Below are positions 35,438 through 49,700 of a stretch of 64,000 nucleotides of DNA, one piece after another; positions within the stretch are counted from its first letter, which is position 1, and every line of letters begins with the position of its first letter. The notes beneath the pieces are model-generated. The model did no database searches. It saw nothing but the letters and a program-made list of their open reading frames with translations, and was not told the origin of the DNA. The position numbers and the translations under genes are program-made. The stretch comes from Thuidium tamariscinum (lineage: Eukaryota > Streptophyta > Bryopsida > Hypnales > Thuidiaceae): positions 34,839,182 to 34,903,181 of the forward strand of contig OX344749.2 in the NCBI GenBank assembly GCA_947034885.2, written 5' to 3'.

Positions 35438-38400
35438 TATTGCTCGTACTCCAATTTACCTAAAGCATGAACAATTACCTATAAAAGTGTTCAAATTTGT
35501 AGGCAAATGTTCATTTGTCTCCCACTATTTTTGAATTCATTTGATGTACAAGTAGACATTAAGATTCAAGCAAAGGATAATGAAACTTCAACATTGAAAT
35601 CAACAAATCTCAATGACACCTAAACCCAAAACCTTTTCAAAGCATACAGTACCAATACAACTTATACCCTACAGCAATTAGTATTGATGACAAGTGAACT
35701 TTCTCATTAGAATTTTATGACTATGCATTTGTTGCACATTTTGATTAAATCCATAATTTGCTCAAAATAGCTCTTCTATCCCATTCTCAAAGTCAAATAA
35801 TGGGTTTATTTGTCATTGAATGGTAAGATAGCTTAATCATTAAAGACAACTTTACTGCCTAAAATTATTAATAGTGTTTAGGGTAGATTCCAAAATCATT
35901 TTTATCATAAAGAGAAAGGCACTTCCATACTTGATTACCCTATATAACAAAAACAATTCAAATTAATGACTTAAAATGTTTTTTTAGTCTTAGGGTTCTT
36001 ATGAATGTCTAAAATTACATTAAATAAGTCTACCTTAATAGTTCAAAAGGATTATATAAAATAATTTGAAAAAAATTAAAACTCCTTCAAGAAGCTAGAA
36101 AGGTCAAAGTTTAGAACACAAACACTGTAGACATTGCTTTCTATTTTCATGAAAATCCAAAATTTTGAATTCACGGTACACTAGAATACTAAGAGATCCC
36201 CCTATGATGTAAGGATGGAAAATTGTGATGTTGAAACTACTCTAAATTCATTGGATGTACAAGGGAAAATTTTAAAACATCAGATTCAAAATATTTAGAA
36301 TTCTATAACATACTACAATAATTAACGAAAAAATGTTCAAGATATAGCTTCTATTTTATATATTATTTTGTTATATTTTAAAGTACATGTTCTAGATGAA
36401 TAATGGATTCAGTACATAGAGAAGGTAAATGATACAAAACAATACTATAAGACCTTATTTTCAAAATGCAATACAAATCAGAAATTAACACTTTGTAGTT
36501 AAAGAAGTAACATTCATACCTATTTTAATGCATAATAAATGAGTAGAAATAATACATACAAGCATTCATTTGTGATTTTTTCTCGCCAAGTTCATATAGT
36601 TTTTATATTAATTTCTCAAAACGGGCAAGTAGTTCAATTAATGAATGACACTTGGATAGTATTTAACATTGTATTAAAGACGTGCATGCCTATGGATAAA
36701 AATACAGGAGGCTACTATTTTTGTGAATAAATCATAAACAGTAATTCCTTTCTCTTTTACTAAAACGATGGACAGTTTTTGAAACTCCTTTTTGGTGTAG
36801 AATGTAGCCTACAAACGAATGAGACATTCATCCTAATTCTTATTGTATTTCAGAAATTCAAGACCAGGGATTCAATACTAGTACCACATTTTCATAAGCA
36901 AGTAGTTATAATATATGGAAGTTTTTTTTTTTTAACTCGAACCCATATGCTATTCTTTTTTATATGCTCAAATTTGTGTTAGGTACTCTATAAATTTGAG
37001 AGATTTTGATACTAATTCTTCACATTGTATCTAGAAGAGAGCCATCTTCAAGTCTTTATACTACTCAAATTTATTTGTGACTGTGTAGTAATTATATTCA
37101 CAAGTTCAAATTTTATGGGTCATGTAATTCATTTACAATTTTTATTATTGTAATTTCACAGAGTGTATAATATTTTATAGAAATTAATGAGATTTTCATC
37201 CTCATTTTTGTTGTATCGAAGAAACCCAAATCCAATGATTAAATATTAATAGCCATTATGTGCATGTTAAAATTAGACACAAAAGTTTGTTTGTTCTTTA
37301 CTTTGAAGCAGATACTTTAAATTTAAATTTAGGCAAGCATGTTTCTAGATCACAAATATAATCATGAGACTTTCATCCTTTAGCACGCTAAACTTATTAA
37401 TAAGAGATCTTTGCTACAAAATTAGAATATTAGTAGCATGTTTATAGTGATAAAAATCATACACAAAAGGTCCATTATTTTTACCTAATTTATTTTATTT
37501 TTTCAAATTCATTCAAACATATAACTTTCTTGAGAAAGCATATGATAAGAATTAGGTACATGAAGAATTTGGGTCAAATTTAATCAATTTGTTTAAAACC
37601 CCGCACTTTTGGAGAAATCCAAAAAACAGCATGTTTTCAAATAAATAATTGAACTTTCCTAAACCATCTTTGGATACCACTAAGTCCCACAAGTACTTCA
37701 TATTTTATTTCACTTGTTTGTCGTCTATTGAGATATGCGATGGACTCTCATGCAGTTTACTAAATGCCTATATACTTCGATGAAGAATAGTCACCCTTCA
37801 AAATTGTACTTATATATTTCATACCCCAACTTTTTCCATTTCTTTAAGTGCGTCGGACCTTCATATCATCGTGATGTATATATATAAAGCTTAGAAGATT
37901 AAATCATACAGTAAAAGAATAAAGGAGGCTACTTCTTGCATTCACTAATGAATCAAGGAAATAACATTTTCTTTACAAAAGCTCCATCAATGTAACTTTT
38001 GGGGCATTGATCTAAGTGATAGAATTTTTAATAGAATATATTCACAATATTATCTATAAAAGCACTGTCTTTAAGAATACTTTAATCAACAAATAATATG
38101 GTATAGGCAAGTTTTATGCCTTACATTTCAAAGACACTTCAAATTTCTTTATGCATTTCTCCATGGAGGATGGCCTTCAAGAAATGTTTCTTTTGAATGC
38201 AAAGTAAGAGGTTGTACGCCTTGCGTTTTTTCAAAACATCAAGAAACAAAAAAAAATTTGAATGTACATACACAGAAGACAAAAAAAATTATTATAATTT
38301 TGAATGTAATGAAATTGAAGAAGATTACATGCGAAAATAAATTTGTACAAGTTAGAAACTTAATCAACATTCATGTTGTATGTTTAATTTCAATTTCATG

Positions 38401-39689
38401 CTTGTATCATTCAAATTGTCCACGTAGTGAAGAAAAAGAGACAATGGAGGCCTTTTTTTAAAATAGTTGACGAAACCTCAAATGCTATTACTAACCTTAG
38501 AATGATGACATTGATATATTTACCATAGAATGATGGCATTGAAACTTTTTGAATATGAAAACAAGACAACATATATATATATATATATATGGAGTGTGAT
38601 TATAGGTTTCCTTAATGATGAGCATGATAATTAAGAAGTTAATGATGCTTGGCCCAAAATCCATTATGATTTCATTTATTTATTGTTATGTACAATATAA
38701 GTAATGGTTTCATACTCTTCAAACTTTTGAAATGAAGCTATTTCATATGAATGAGACATGTTTAGTACAATGTACATTGCCCTAAGTATGATTTAGAAAG
38801 CCAGTTACCCTTAAATTATAGATGAATTATTTCTCCCATCATTTCTACATAATTCATTTGGAATATTTCTCGAACCATTTTAACTGATGAAGAATACTTA
38901 TGACATGAACAGTTCCCTCCCAAACAAGCTTTGTCGATTTCATTTGTTTCTGAATTCAAAAATGTAAAAATTATAAATACTGGGAAAATAAAATGTTAAA
39001 AAACAAAGGAAGAACACACAATGTCATCATCAAATGAAGATGGAAGCCAATTGTCACCTTCATCTAAATTAATAATGAGATATGTATATAACGCAACAAA
39101 GTTGGTTGTCCTCACTTAATTCAATAAATAAAATGTCCAAAACATTATAAGCTTTCCCATTAATATTTAAAATGAATATCGTCTCACAATTCAATCGGTA
39201 CCTATCCTAAATAACTTTCCTCTAACTTAAGTAAGAAAAATTCATGGCATTTCAAATTTCCTCATTTTCTTCCAAGAATTTTTTTTTTTTTTTCCTTTTC
39301 TTTCTTCATGGAAAATTTGAACGATACAAGCATGAAATTGAAATTGAACATGCAACATGAACTATTCTCTAAGTTTCTAACTTGTGCGAATTTATTTTGG
39401 CATGTAATTTACGAGAATTTCATTATTTTCATTGCTTTGCTTTTTGAAATGGAAATGGCTGGATTGCCTTTTTTCCCCCACGACATAGAAGTTGAGCAAA
39501 AGCATTGTATGACATGGAAAATGTCATGGAACAAAAATGTCCCATGACAATGCAACCTCAACCTATTTTTTTTTCCATCTTTTCAATTTGAATATCATAG
39601 CATTAGAGTTTTCGTATTCCTTGTAGAAGAAAAGAGTGGGTTGTCTTTTGTTATTACTTCATCGACAATTTTAACAATACAAGTATGAA
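35438..39689. other. AT-rich gene-free interval
   Basis: No supportable gene. Open frames reach at most about 80 codons and follow no recognisable family. A 20-bp AT dinucleotide run lies at 38571-38590 and a T-run near 39277. Confidence 0.5.
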
Positions 39690-40700
39690 ATTGGGCAATT
39701 AGAGGACATGCTTTTGAAATTAGTGTTTGAAAAAGGTTCTTCTAGGACTTTACAACTTCCCCATTTTTTTTCCACTTCATTTGACGTGAAATTTGTGACA
39801 TTTGAGTGATTTAGGACTTCTCACAGAAAAATGGTAGTGCGGTTCATTTTTGTTTTCCAAATAGAAATTGAGCAATTAGAGGACATGCTTTTGAAATTAG
39901 TGATTGGAAAATGTTCTTTTAGGACTTTACAACTTCCCCATTTTTTTTTCTCTTCATTTTACGTGCAATTCGTGACATTTGAGTGATTTAGGACTTTTGA
40001 CAAAAAATGGCAGTGCGGTCCATTTTTGTTTTCCAAATAGAAATTGGGCAATTAGAGGACATGCTTTTGAAATTAGTGTTTGGAAAAGGTTCTTCTAGGA
40101 CTTTACAACTTTCCCATTTTTTTTTCCACTTCATTTGACGTGCAATTCATGACATTTGAGTGATTTAGGACTTTTGATAAAAAAAATGGTAGTGCGATCC
40201 ATTTTTGTTTTCCAAATAGAAATTGGGCAATTAGAAGACATGCTTTTGAAATTAGTGTTTGGAAAATGTTCTTTTAGGACTTTACAACTTCCCCATTTTT
40301 TTTTCTCTTCATTTTACATGCAATTCGTGACATTTGAGTGATTTAGGATTTTCGACAAAAAATGGCAGTGTGGTCCATTTTTGTTTTCCAAATAGATATT
40401 GGGCAATTAGAGGATATGCTTTTGAAATTAGTGTTTGCAAAAGGTTCTTTTAGGACTTTACAACTTCCCCATTTTTTTTTAATTCATTTGACGTGCAATC
40501 ATGACATTTAAGTGATTTAGGATTTTCGACAAAAAATGGCAGTGCGGTCCATTTTTGTTTTCCAAATAGATATTGGGCAATTAGAGGACATGCTTTTGGA
40601 ATTAGTGTTTGCAAAAGGTTCTTCTAGGACTTTACAACTTCCCCATTTTTTTAAATTCATTTGACGTGCAGTTCATGACATTTGAGGGATTTAGGTTTGT
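39690..40700. repeat. 176-bp tandem repeat array, about 5.6 copies
   Basis: (G/A)GGCAATTAGA-type starts occur at 39693, 39870, 40046, 40225, 40401 and 40575, with periods of 177, 176, 179, 176 and 174 bp. Units share GGACATGCTTTTG, TTCTTTTAGGACTTTACAACTT, a T-run and TTGACGTGCAATTC. The unit size is close to that of many plant satellite monomers, but the array here is short. Confidence 0.9.
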
Positions 40701-42566
40701 TAACATTTATCGCTTTCATGTTAGGAGAAAAAGAAATGGCCACACAGGCATTTTTTTTCCACGACAAGAGTATTGACCAATTAGAGTGTATGAAATGGAA
40801 ATTGTCCTTGAACATTAATGTCCAATGACAATTGAACTTGGACCTATTTTTCCATAGTCTCTTGTGTTAGAATTTCATAGTATTAGAGGTTTCGACTTTC
40901 TTTTACAAAAAAAAGCCTAGGTTTTTTTTTGTTTTTACTTCATGGACAATTTGGAAGATACTAGCGTTTAATTGAAATTACACATGCAATATGAATGTCC
41001 TATAATTATCTTATTTGTACGAAGTTATTTTGGCTGAGATGAATGTTTGATAAGTTTATATTTTGTATGATTTCTTGCTCTATTCTTTTAGAGTGCAGCT
41101 CCTTTGGCTTTGCCCTTGTGGTTTAAGTTTTTTTAGAGTGCTATGATTTCTCCATTTGTTTCGAGAAAGACAATCCGAAAACCCCAGAAAGGCCCCTAAA
41201 GGCCCAAACGCCAAACTCTAAATTCTTTATGAAATCACATATTGGAAATCACTTTAGAAAAAGGAGAGAATATAGCGCAGAGATGCTTATACTCAAAGTT
41301 TCTGGAAGTGATAGGAAACTATAGGAAAAATTTCAACACTATCAAGGCGGCAAGTTCTGGATTCTGGATGCTTGGAACTACCTCAACATGCAATTAGATA
41401 GGATTTGCACAATTTTTTTAATATAATATGATGTGGCGCTACTAGTGCCACGTCAGCGCCACGTCAGTTTTCAATATTTTTTTTATTTTTTTGGATATTT
41501 ATACTTTGAAAAAAAATGTTTTTTAAATAAATGTTTTTTTTCTTCAATTTTTCTGTACTTGCACTGCGGGTCGCCGGAAACTGGATTGTCATTAGCCTTT
41601 TTCAGGGCTTACTTTTTTGGTAATAGCAGACCTCTTCTTAATGCAATTGTTACCCTTTTTTATTCCAATAAAGAATGAAAAGTGAAATATACGAAAGCAG
41701 ATATCTAGTCACTTCATTGAGGGACCCGAGAAAAGGCTCCGAATCTTTCCCTCTGACACTTGCGATATGCTGGTTGTGTGCGATGGCGTTACATTTGTGC
41801 TAAAAATGAACTAAAATTCCTTTACTATATAACATTCCATTAGATGTGGCGCATACTTAGAAGACAGAGCGGGAATCATTGGATGCCACCTGCCGCCCCT
41901 GCCTTTTTTCATATGAAAGTATTAAAGTCAACCAACTCTCACGAAGTGGCTAAGAAAGTGGCCATGATACTTCCTATTTCAAACTTGACCGTTGATCTTC
42001 CTACCCTCGACCGTCTTGCGCAACAACCCATTGTCATCTCGCAAGCGCTGTTGACTTGCGTGTAGCTTGCGCCATTTTCATTTCCAGTATCTCATTTCTG
42101 AAGGTTTCCGTGCTCACTTGTTTCCGTGCTCACATATTTTCGTCCTCACTTGCATTTGTGCGGTTGTTCCGTGAGCATTAGGATACTATTGTTTTCCAGA
42201 GGCTGTTTGAAGCGCACGCCGTAGTGGTTGTTGTTTGACAAGTCTTGGAGGAAACTCTTGGCTACTTGGGTATGGCATTATATATTCCGTTGCTTCATTA
42301 GGGTGCTCTATTTTGTGCATGTTTGACACCGCTACTTTCTGATGGTGGAACTATTCACTGAGAACGTTCGGTAGCTGTGCTTTCCTATTGAGGGTTTGTA
42401 TTGTCGTTGTGAATGCAAGTGTATCTCATTTCGATGCATGAGCTTGTGTCTTGTTTCTGTGTTTGAATGTCGAGCATGAGTAGAGATTGCTCCTATTATA
42501 TGCCGCAAAATCCGGGGATAAAGAATTACGGTGTTAAGTTCTTTCATTCCGGAAATTCCGGAAGCA
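40701..42566. other. Gene-free interval
   Basis: No supportable gene. Around 41430-41465 there is a tandem GCCACGTCA pair overlapping an imperfect inverted repeat (GTGGCGCT.../...AGCGCCAC). Around 42100-42150 the TTTCCGTGCTCAC unit is repeated three times. Confidence 0.4.
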
Positions 42567-42738
42567 TTTCAGGTCGAGTCGACCTGAAACGTAACACATC
42601 CATGATTGAAGGTGACCAGACGGGTCATTTTTCTGTAATGTATTCAAGTTGACCAAGACAAAATATTTTCAGTAAATGAAATTAAGGTAATAAAGATAAA
42701 ATAAAAATATCAGACAGTTTAGGTCGAGTCGACTTGAA
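42567..42738. repeat. Palindrome family 1 pair near the 3' side of the locus 2 gene
   Basis: TTTCAGGTCGA-G-TCGACCTGAAA at 42567-42589 (23 bp, perfect arms) and TTAGGTCGAGTCGACTTGAA at 42719-42738 with one mismatch. They lie about 1 kb past the stop of the minus-strand ParB/methylase-like gene. Confidence 0.8.
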
Positions 42739-42785
42739 CAGTAGTCCTACATTCAATATCTAAACTCTTTAATACATGTATAAAT

Positions 42786-42897
42786 AGGTACAGGGTTGCT
42801 AGCAGGCGAGCCTATGAGTGTGAGCCTGTGAGCCTGAATTTTTTTTTTTTTTAAATGATGAAGGTTCTATGACCGTGGATGTACCTATAACCGTGAT
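42786..42897 (-). repeat. Dispersed repeat family 1, copy 2 (reverse)
   Basis: Reads on the minus strand as ACGGTTATAGG, CCACGGTCATAG, an A-run, GGCTCACAGGCTCACACTC, GCTAGC and TACCTATTTA. It is shorter than the copies at 12297 and 59476 but has the same block order. Confidence 0.6.
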
Positions 42898-43725
42898 TGG
42901 AAAAATATATTTTGTTTTAGGGTAATTTGATTATTCTTTGACAGTATTTTATAAACCGCAAACTTCATTGTAATTCTTCTTGTTTTCAAATTTTGCGTTT
43001 AGGGTGATTTCCTTCTAATACCTAATTGATTATAATACTAAGAAGGGGCATTGAGTTTTTAAATTTAAAATGCCAGTAGAAAGCTACATTTATAGCCCCA
43101 CTATTAAAACAATGAAAGATGATATAAAACATTTAATGTCGTTTAATTTTTTTGTTCTATAGCAATTTGTTTAGGGAACCCTAAACCTCATTATAAGGCT
43201 TTAGATTTTCAAATTTTGCAAGAAAAATATTTTCCTTGTAGTATCCAATTGATTATAATACTAAGGAGGGGCACTGTGTTTTCAAATTCCAAATCCCTAT
43301 GGAAAGCAATATTTTTAGTCACATTAATAAAATGAAGAAGGATGACAATAATGATTCAATGTAGGATATTAAAATGGTAGAAATTAGAGGGAATTTCTAT
43401 ATCAAAAATAAAATATCATTTGACTTAAAACAAATCAATTAAGAACCAAAATAATGTGGATGTGGAAACTGAGGAAATAAAAAATGAAACAAGAAAATTC
43501 AAAACACATAATGGCAATTTAAAAAAATGACATTCAAGAATGCCATAAACAAAGTAGAATATAGCAATGTGGTGATCACTATAAAAAACATGGAAAATAT
43601 AGCAATGTCATGATCACTATAAAAAAGATTGAAAACATAGTCATGTAGTAATTGCTATAAAATAAGCATATAGAAGGTACTATAAGATTAAGATATCTGA
43701 TAGTCTTAGAAAACTAGAGATGCCT
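42898..43725. other. Gene-free AT-rich interval
   Basis: No supportable gene. Two diverged copies of a segment with AATTGATTATAATACTAAG(A/G)AGGGG occur at about 43025 and 43250, suggesting an old duplication of about 220 bp. Confidence 0.4.
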
Positions 43726-46700
43726 TCATTCTGCAATATAAGAAGAATCTGATGCAGACTCTCCACTTGAAGGGGCCTCAACATCCAAGAAATCCAAGGC
43801 ACGAGGGTGCACTTGTCCATAATGAGAAGAAGTACTAGTACCGCCATAAACTTCAAATGCTGTAGCCATCATTTTAGCATAAATAGGCAAGTGAAAAGAC
43901 TTCTCAAGACTTGGAAAAAAGTCAGGTCTTTGGAAGAAAGGAACACTAGATTGAACTTCCCCGCTCACAAATCTAAAACAAACAATAGAATTTAGTTGAA
44001 TATAAATAGGCATTATTAACCAAAAAAATTGAGAAGTGCAAGGTTGACTTACGTACTGAATCTGGATTTCTTCTGGATTGGTTCCACAATGCCAACGTCA
44101 TCATCGAGTTCAACAATCTCTTCTGTAACTGATATTGCAGGAGTTGCAACTACTATCGGCGCACGAATAAGAGGCTTAAGGACATTTTCAAATAATGCCT
44201 TATCCTCTTCAATAGCAACAATATGGCGACCAGAAGTTCGACAAGCATGGATAGAGGCACCTGGAAAACAAAAATTATTATATAGTAGCTTAAAAAATGT
44301 GACTTAAAAAAGGACTAAAATATTAAAAAAACAAATTGAAATCAAAGGGTTCCAAGAAATCACCTGTACTTGCAGTGGCATCCAAAACAATGTCACCAAG
44401 TAGTGTGCATGATTCTATCAACATATTAAAAAGCAACGAGCTTTTCTGTCGAGCTCCATGCCAAGGGCGATCACCATTCATAATCAAATCATTCTCATAG
44501 ACATAATTGTAGAGAACATCATCTCTCTCCACATCAACCCCACGTGATACTAGGTCGGGAATAGGCTGGAATGCAAATTTGGAGTTTGGAAGAGAAGGAA
44601 TCTTCCTCACCAATAAAGTAATCCCAAATCGTTTAGTCTGCATCACAAAATTTATTAGAAACAATAATTCAATCATTCAATGAAACAGTAATTCACTAAT
44701 TCAATCAGACTATAATTCAATCAATTCAATCTATCTATGATTCAATCAATTCAATCAATTCAATCACTCTTATTTTTGCCTCTAGAATACAAAAAGGCCT
44801 TCAACAGTTCAATTCTCACCGTTCCTCTCAAGTTGGCAGGATTTGTTAAGTACAACTGATTAACACCCCACCAATCGAGCTTCTTTTCAAAGGAATATGC
44901 TTTCGTATGCTGTAACAATGTCTTCTTAGCTTGTAAGCTCTGAGGGTGAATGACAATGAGGGCACCGTCGTCATGGAGATGCATATCTACAAAGTCAAAT
45001 ATAGGCTGTAACCAGGAGTCTGGTAAGGCATTCCAGGAAGGAATACTAGATTCAGGGTCACTTACTCCAATCACTGGAAGACCCTCTGGCATATCTACCA
45101 AGATAAGATCAAAGCCGAGGTGTTTATCCACCTGCCCACGATAGGACCTTTTCTTTTTTGATGCATTCTGTTAGATAAAACAAAAAATTGATTAGTGATA
45201 ATGAAAGAGAGGTATATTCCAAAAATACAAAGAAATAAAATAACTAATACAACTCGCTATACCTTCTGACAGAATGTCAAAATGCGGCTGTAGTCTGTTG
45301 GAGGGTCATTAGTCATGCCACCAAGAACCAAATCTACATTTGTATTCAAAATGAATTCGGCCACATCTGCAACATTCGAATCCACCGATCTTTGCATAGG
45401 TGCACGAGTTTGCACTTCGGTAAGTTGAGCATAATGTGATGCTACAACTCCACCAGTCGAAGGTTGCACCTCTAAAATTGACGTGTTGTCCACTGATGAA
45501 GCTGGGGCATCTGCATTAGGAGTTGACTTCTTCTGCTTGCCCTTTTTCTGAGTCTCTTTTGCTGTAGCCTTTGCAGCAGCTTTCTTCTTCTTCTCTTCTT
45601 CTCGTGCAGCTGCCTTCTCCGCATCCTTGGCTTGTTTCTCCAGTTTCTTTTGGTCCTCTTCAAGCCGCTTGCGGATTGCTTCTTCCTTGGCACCCTCCTC
45701 CAAACCGGCATATTCATCCGTAAAGACATCTGAAGGTGCAAGAGACTGAAGACCTTGCCGGTATGCAACCTCCGATGAAGGTGTAAATGAAGGATCACAC
45801 TCCAAATACCAACCACAACCTTGAAGGTGAGTAGTGGTATAAGTCTTGATTTGATATGGAGAAAACATATATGTTGGAGACCAACGGTCTATCCAATCGT
45901 TCAAGAAAGGAGGCAAATCGTGCTTGGAGATGGCTTTTTTGTTGTACAACTCCAACTTAAAGTACCTAAGTCCAATACAGAAATAATTAGAGGCACAAAT
46001 AATTATAAGAATGTAAAATGGCAAGTGACAAATCGTTCAAAGATTTCATACCTGAAAACAACACGCTTAGTTATGTTGTCGGCATCAAAGAACTTTGAGA
46101 AAGAGTCCCCTTTTTTAAAAGGTTTCTTTCCACCAAGCTCATTTCCAAAGGCCTGGTCCCAAATTCGCATGCGCCATTCTTCAATGTAGTCTTGTACCGT
46201 CAAAGGCTCCAAAGGACTTGCCATATCAATTGTCACATTGTCCCAAGTACATATTAGTTCTACCTCTGAAACCGTAGAGCCTTCAATCTGTAGAAAACCA
46301 TGAGAAAATTCAGTATTTAATATATGCAACTACATGTTTAAAATGAAGGTACAACTTTGATCAAACCACTTACCCCTGCCCACCACACTGCCTTGTAAAG
46401 AAAAGCCGTAAGCTTGTCATCATTCATAGGCTTGGCTGGAAACTTTCTTGCTTCTCTTGAATGTTTGGAAAGATTCCACCATTTTAACCATTTCACCTTG
46501 TAGATAGCATCTACATTTGAGGTGGCTATAAGTTGGAGCTTATCGAGTGTCATCTCAGGCTCAGCATTCAAACTCCAATGCCTTTCAATCTACATGAACA
46601 AAAATAATCAATATTTGCAAAATAATAGATGACTGAAATGTCAAAAAGATTAATGATTATCCAAACTATTACCTCTTCAAACCACTCAGAACCAAGGGCT

Positions 46701-49700
46701 GGATTAGCTACGGTGACCATCTTTGCCATCTTGAAATAAAGATGTGATAGTCTGTCTTTAGCCCCCTTCTGCATTGCTGCTATAACTCCTTTTTCAGTAG
46801 CCTCCCCCTCAGGAGTGCATTCATTGTACACCCTTGCAGCTATGTCAGCCGCCTCTGCAATCTCGTGCTAAAGAAATATTCAGCCAAAAATATCATTAGA
46901 AAAGGTCCAAATTATAGCCGAAATCAAAGATCAAAATCAAAGGTTGAAGACATTAAAAAATGTTAAAATCAAAGAACAAAATAAATTTGAAAAATGAAAG
47001 GACAAATTAGAAAGCTAAATAATAGGTCATAATTAAACATTGACAAAAAAATAATTACCTGAAAGATGAATGAGGTAAAGACCTCTAAAGTCATGCAGTA
47101 TCATGTTTTCTTAGAATTTTGTTGGCACTTCCCATAATCAGACTCTGTGAGCAATTCCTAGAATTCCTTGAGAGGCATCTCACCATATCTTTTCACTTGA
47201 TACAAAGTGTGGATCAACTTCGTCTTTACATGTGATTCTTCTGTATGCCTGTAGTAAAGAAATGAGCCCAATTCACCAGAAAAAATACATAAAAAAAATC
47301 AAAAAATTCAAAAGATGTACTTACTTATTAATAGCATGCATTGCTTGCATGAGAGCCCCGATCCGTCCTTTGGTCTCTAACACAATACAATCCACCTGAA
47401 CATGCCAACTTGGATCGTTGGGGTGTTTTGAATCAATGTGTGACATCCACGCAATGTGCCGGTGGTTACCATCACATATAAAGAACTTGAGGTTTTTCAG
47501 GCAATGGAGGTCGGGGGTACGATCCAGCTTCTCTTCAAACTTTAGGACCTCCTCCTTCCAAAGAGGACTGAAACTTGCACGCTCATCTCGTGATAAAAGT
47601 TGTGTTTGTCCCTTTGCATTTGTGATAGATATGTAAAAAACAGGAGATCCTTCACGATAGTTGTGAACATATTCTTGGTCCAATTTTGTCAAATCGCATG
47701 TCAAAGTAGGCCTCACGATGGGCATCGGAAAAAGGAGACATAGTGGAATGGTCATTCGAGAGAGGGCAATAGGCCTTAACCGCATGCTGTTTATAATAGT
47801 ATTCGAATCGACCTTGTGCTTTCGGCGAAGATCATCTTCATCAACATATTCTTCAACCACTTGCATATCACCAATCACTTCTTTGTCACCAACCACCTCC
47901 AGATCCTCCTCACTATTTGTATCACCAATCTCTGGTTGGGTTTCTTGTTCAGATTGAGGTGTGGTATCTTTGGACAAAGATATCTGTGTAAAAGCAAGTG
48001 TAATTGGATCCTAATTCACATTGCATCAATTAAACTTCAATCAAAAGCATACAACTTAAGAAAAGAATCACTTGATTTAAATGAACTAATAGACAAATGA
48101 TATTTGATACATAAATACAGTAACAATGAAAAAAGAAGAACATTTATACCAAAGAATGTGTCTAAGTTCACCGACCCCTCTAGTTGAGGATTCCCTAAAA
48201 TTCTCATAGAATTGTAAAACTAGGAATCTATTACTTTTGAATCTTGGAATCAAAGAGGTCACACATTTTTATTATGTGAATTGCAAAATGACAAATCTAA
48301 TGTCAAAAGCTACTCACCACAAGATTGTCTTCAAGGTTATGACCCTCCAAGTCCATAGGTGTCTCTGGCTCAATCTTCAAAAACAAACGATAAGGGGCCT
48401 ATTAATTGAAATTTACATGATAAAAGAAAATCATTACCCTTATATAGAATAATTCAATCTCAATATTGAATGACACATTCTAGTAGCAATCATATAGGTA
48501 ATCAAAATGAAATTGGACCTTTTAGAAAGTACAAGTTAAAATGAGACTAGGTCAAGGCAATCACTAAAAAAAAGACTAGCATCCAAAATTTAATTATTCA
48601 ATTTATGGACAAGGATGGGGCTAGGGAGATCAACCATATGTGGAAGTTTATATCAAACTAATATACAAACTGAAATTTCAACTGGAGACTTGAGCCAACA
48701 AGAGATGAGAATCTGAAATAAGTAACACAAAAGACTTTAAAAATCAAATCACTTTTAAATGTTGAGGAACTCTATTGTTATAGATTCAATGAATACTTAA
48801 AAAACAAGATATCTTTGTTCTCCTTGCGGTACCGCAAGGGGCCAAATTGTTGTCAGTTTGAAGGACATGTTGGACACATCATGGCCAAATAGCAACAAAA
48901 CTGAGCACTGGTCAGTGCTCACAAGGAATTGCACGATGCACATGAAGCTAGTACGTCCATCCCAGCCCATCATGATCATTCAGTTCAGAAGGAAAAGCTT
49001 TCACACATACTAACCCTCTTCTTCTCTAAGGGGCAAGGCTGGTCAAGACTCTAGAACTTGCACGCAAGGAGCTACAACTATAGCTTGGTACTTGGGTTCC
49101 TATTCGATCATGCTCTGGCCGTAGAGACCATTCAACCACCTCAATCCTGAGAGCAAGTTCCCTCAGTTTGCACAAAGAACAATTTCACTCACTTAGTTTG
49201 CAAGAAGAACAACTGGTGTATCCTCGTGTTTAAGCACTGAGTGCTCTGAATTTAAAAAAAAATAAAATAGAAACCAATACTCCCAAGATCCTCAAGGTTG
49301 GGCCTAAACTTCAAACCGAGCGAGTCAAGGACTGTTCTGTTCGATAAACGAAGAAGCCGAGGAAATCTCTTACAGAATTCTATAGAGGCTTACCACCCCC
49401 GGGACTCTTGCGGTACCGCAAGGGGGTGCGGTCAGCTCCTGCCGAGCCCAGCTGGAGGTCGCCCGAGAAATTGTGCACCCCCCAAAAAGCAATGACTAGT
49501 GTAGGGGAGTTAGAATCAAAACAAAGATTACTCATTCTTTTCTCTCATTCAAATGTGCTTGCTTTAAATCTTCATCATACAAATGAACTATAGTAGCATT
49601 GAGGTAAGCCTGGATTTCACACCGCAAACAAATTTCAAGGAGGGAAACTAAAAAGCAACCTCACTAACAGATTCAAAGTCTTTTCACATAGCTCATAAGT

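Noticed and set aside
39690..40700. 176-bp array considered as CRISPR or coding repeat
   Set aside because: Units are contiguous without spacers and none of the frames stays open across units.
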